A stretch of DNA of 5,687 nt from Comamonadaceae bacterium (GTDB taxonomy: Bacteria > Pseudomonadota > Gammaproteobacteria > Burkholderiales > Burkholderiaceae_C), in contig JAJTBK010000204.1 of NCBI GenBank assembly GCA_021286965.1, positions 1 to 5,687 of the forward strand, given 5' to 3'. A model generated the notes under the pieces. It did no database searches, was not told the DNA's origin, and saw nothing but the letters and a program-made list of their open reading frames with translations. Position 1 is the stretch's first letter. Each line of letters opens with the position of its first letter. The position numbers were made by a program, and so were the translations under genes. Shown in pieces: positions 5,550 to 5,687 of the stretch.

Positions 5550-5687
5550 ATGACGACAACGAATCTTCTGGACTTTGACCTCGACGGCTTGGCCGCGTAC
5601 TGCGAGCAGCTCGGGGAAAAGCGCTTTCGTGCCACGCAGCTGTTTCGCTGGATTCACCAGCGTGGCGCCCAGGATTTTGACCAGATG
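5550..5687 (+). CDS. rlmN: Dual-specificity 23S rRNA/tRNA adenine-C2 methyltransferase RlmN, N-terminal part (3' truncated by window)
   Basis: The first 46 residues of RlmN, a radical-SAM enzyme that makes 2-methyladenosine at 23S rRNA A2503 and at position 37 of some tRNAs. Only the N-terminal accessory domain is visible: [20 protein letters not shown], then [15 protein letters not shown] and DFDQM. This aligns with the E. coli RlmN segment NLLD...LGEKPFRADQ...W...FDEM. The CxxxCxxC iron-sulphur motif and the catalytic Cys lie beyond the window edge, so the catalytic domain is not confirmed here. ATG 5550 is preferred, with a weak AGG 8 bases upstream; an in-frame GTG at 5544 is an alternative. 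It sits 52 bases after ndk, behind the stem-loop. Confidence 0.9.
   Translation, partial: MTTTNLLDFDLDGLAAYCEQLGEKRFRATQLFRWIHQRGAQDFDQM

Noticed and set aside
4976..5635. Antisense open frame spanning ndk
   Set aside because: ndk is unmistakable on the forward strand; the antisense product looks like a composition artefact.
1..5687. Novel defence, mobile or CRISPR system
   Set aside because: Every long coding stretch is a known housekeeping family, gene order is conserved-looking, and no direct repeat array, transposase, integrase or attachment site was found.

Overview
The window is about 5.7 kb of GC-rich, densely coded, all-forward-strand chromosomal DNA. It carries eight recognisable housekeeping genes: surE (3' part), pcm, nlpD, rluD, scpB, rluB, ndk and rlmN (5' part). 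Protein sequences, gene order (an scpB-rluB block followed by ndk-rlmN), high GC and TANAAT-type -10 elements in CG-rich surroundings suggest a betaproteobacterium, most likely of the Comamonadaceae (Acidovorax/Comamonas-like). This assignment rests on recognition, not on a database search. No mobile element, CRISPR array, tRNA or rRNA gene was seen.

Region 1 (1-3041) is a tight gene run. The end of surE (survival-protein nucleotidase) overlaps pcm (L-isoaspartyl protein methyltransferase) by one base in a TGATG junction. A 12-base gap with a good ribosome binding site leads to nlpD, a LysM/degenerate-M23 lipoprotein that probably activates cell-wall amidases. nlpD overlaps rluD (23S rRNA pseudouridine synthase) by the same TGATG junction. 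In many proteobacteria rpoS follows surE-pcm-nlpD; here rluD sits there instead. A candidate promoter (TAAAAT between C5 and G5 runs) lies in the last codons of pcm and could drive nlpD-rluD separately.

Region 2 (3042-4965) starts with a 140-base intergenic region, with a TACAAT -10-like element just upstream in the end of rluD. It is followed by scpB (chromosome condensation, partner of ScpA/SMC) and rluB (a second 23S rRNA pseudouridine synthase), joined by an ATGA overlap. The last codons of scpB contain four alternating C/G blocks that can form two tandem hairpins or one competing hairpin just before the rluB start.

Region 3 (4966-5687) has an AT-richer leader with a TAGAAT -10 candidate, a perfect 7-bp inverted repeat and a strong Shine-Dalgarno site, then ndk (nucleoside diphosphate kinase). 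A strong 10-bp stem-loop separates ndk from the start of rlmN (radical-SAM 23S rRNA/tRNA adenine methyltransferase), which runs off the window.

Three of the eight genes (rluD, rluB, rlmN) modify 23S rRNA, so ribosome maturation is a main theme, alongside protein and nucleotide maintenance (surE, pcm, ndk) and cell division or segregation (nlpD, scpB). I see no undescribed defence or mobile system. The points worth a second look are regulatory: RNA-structure candidates at gene junctions and internal promoters.
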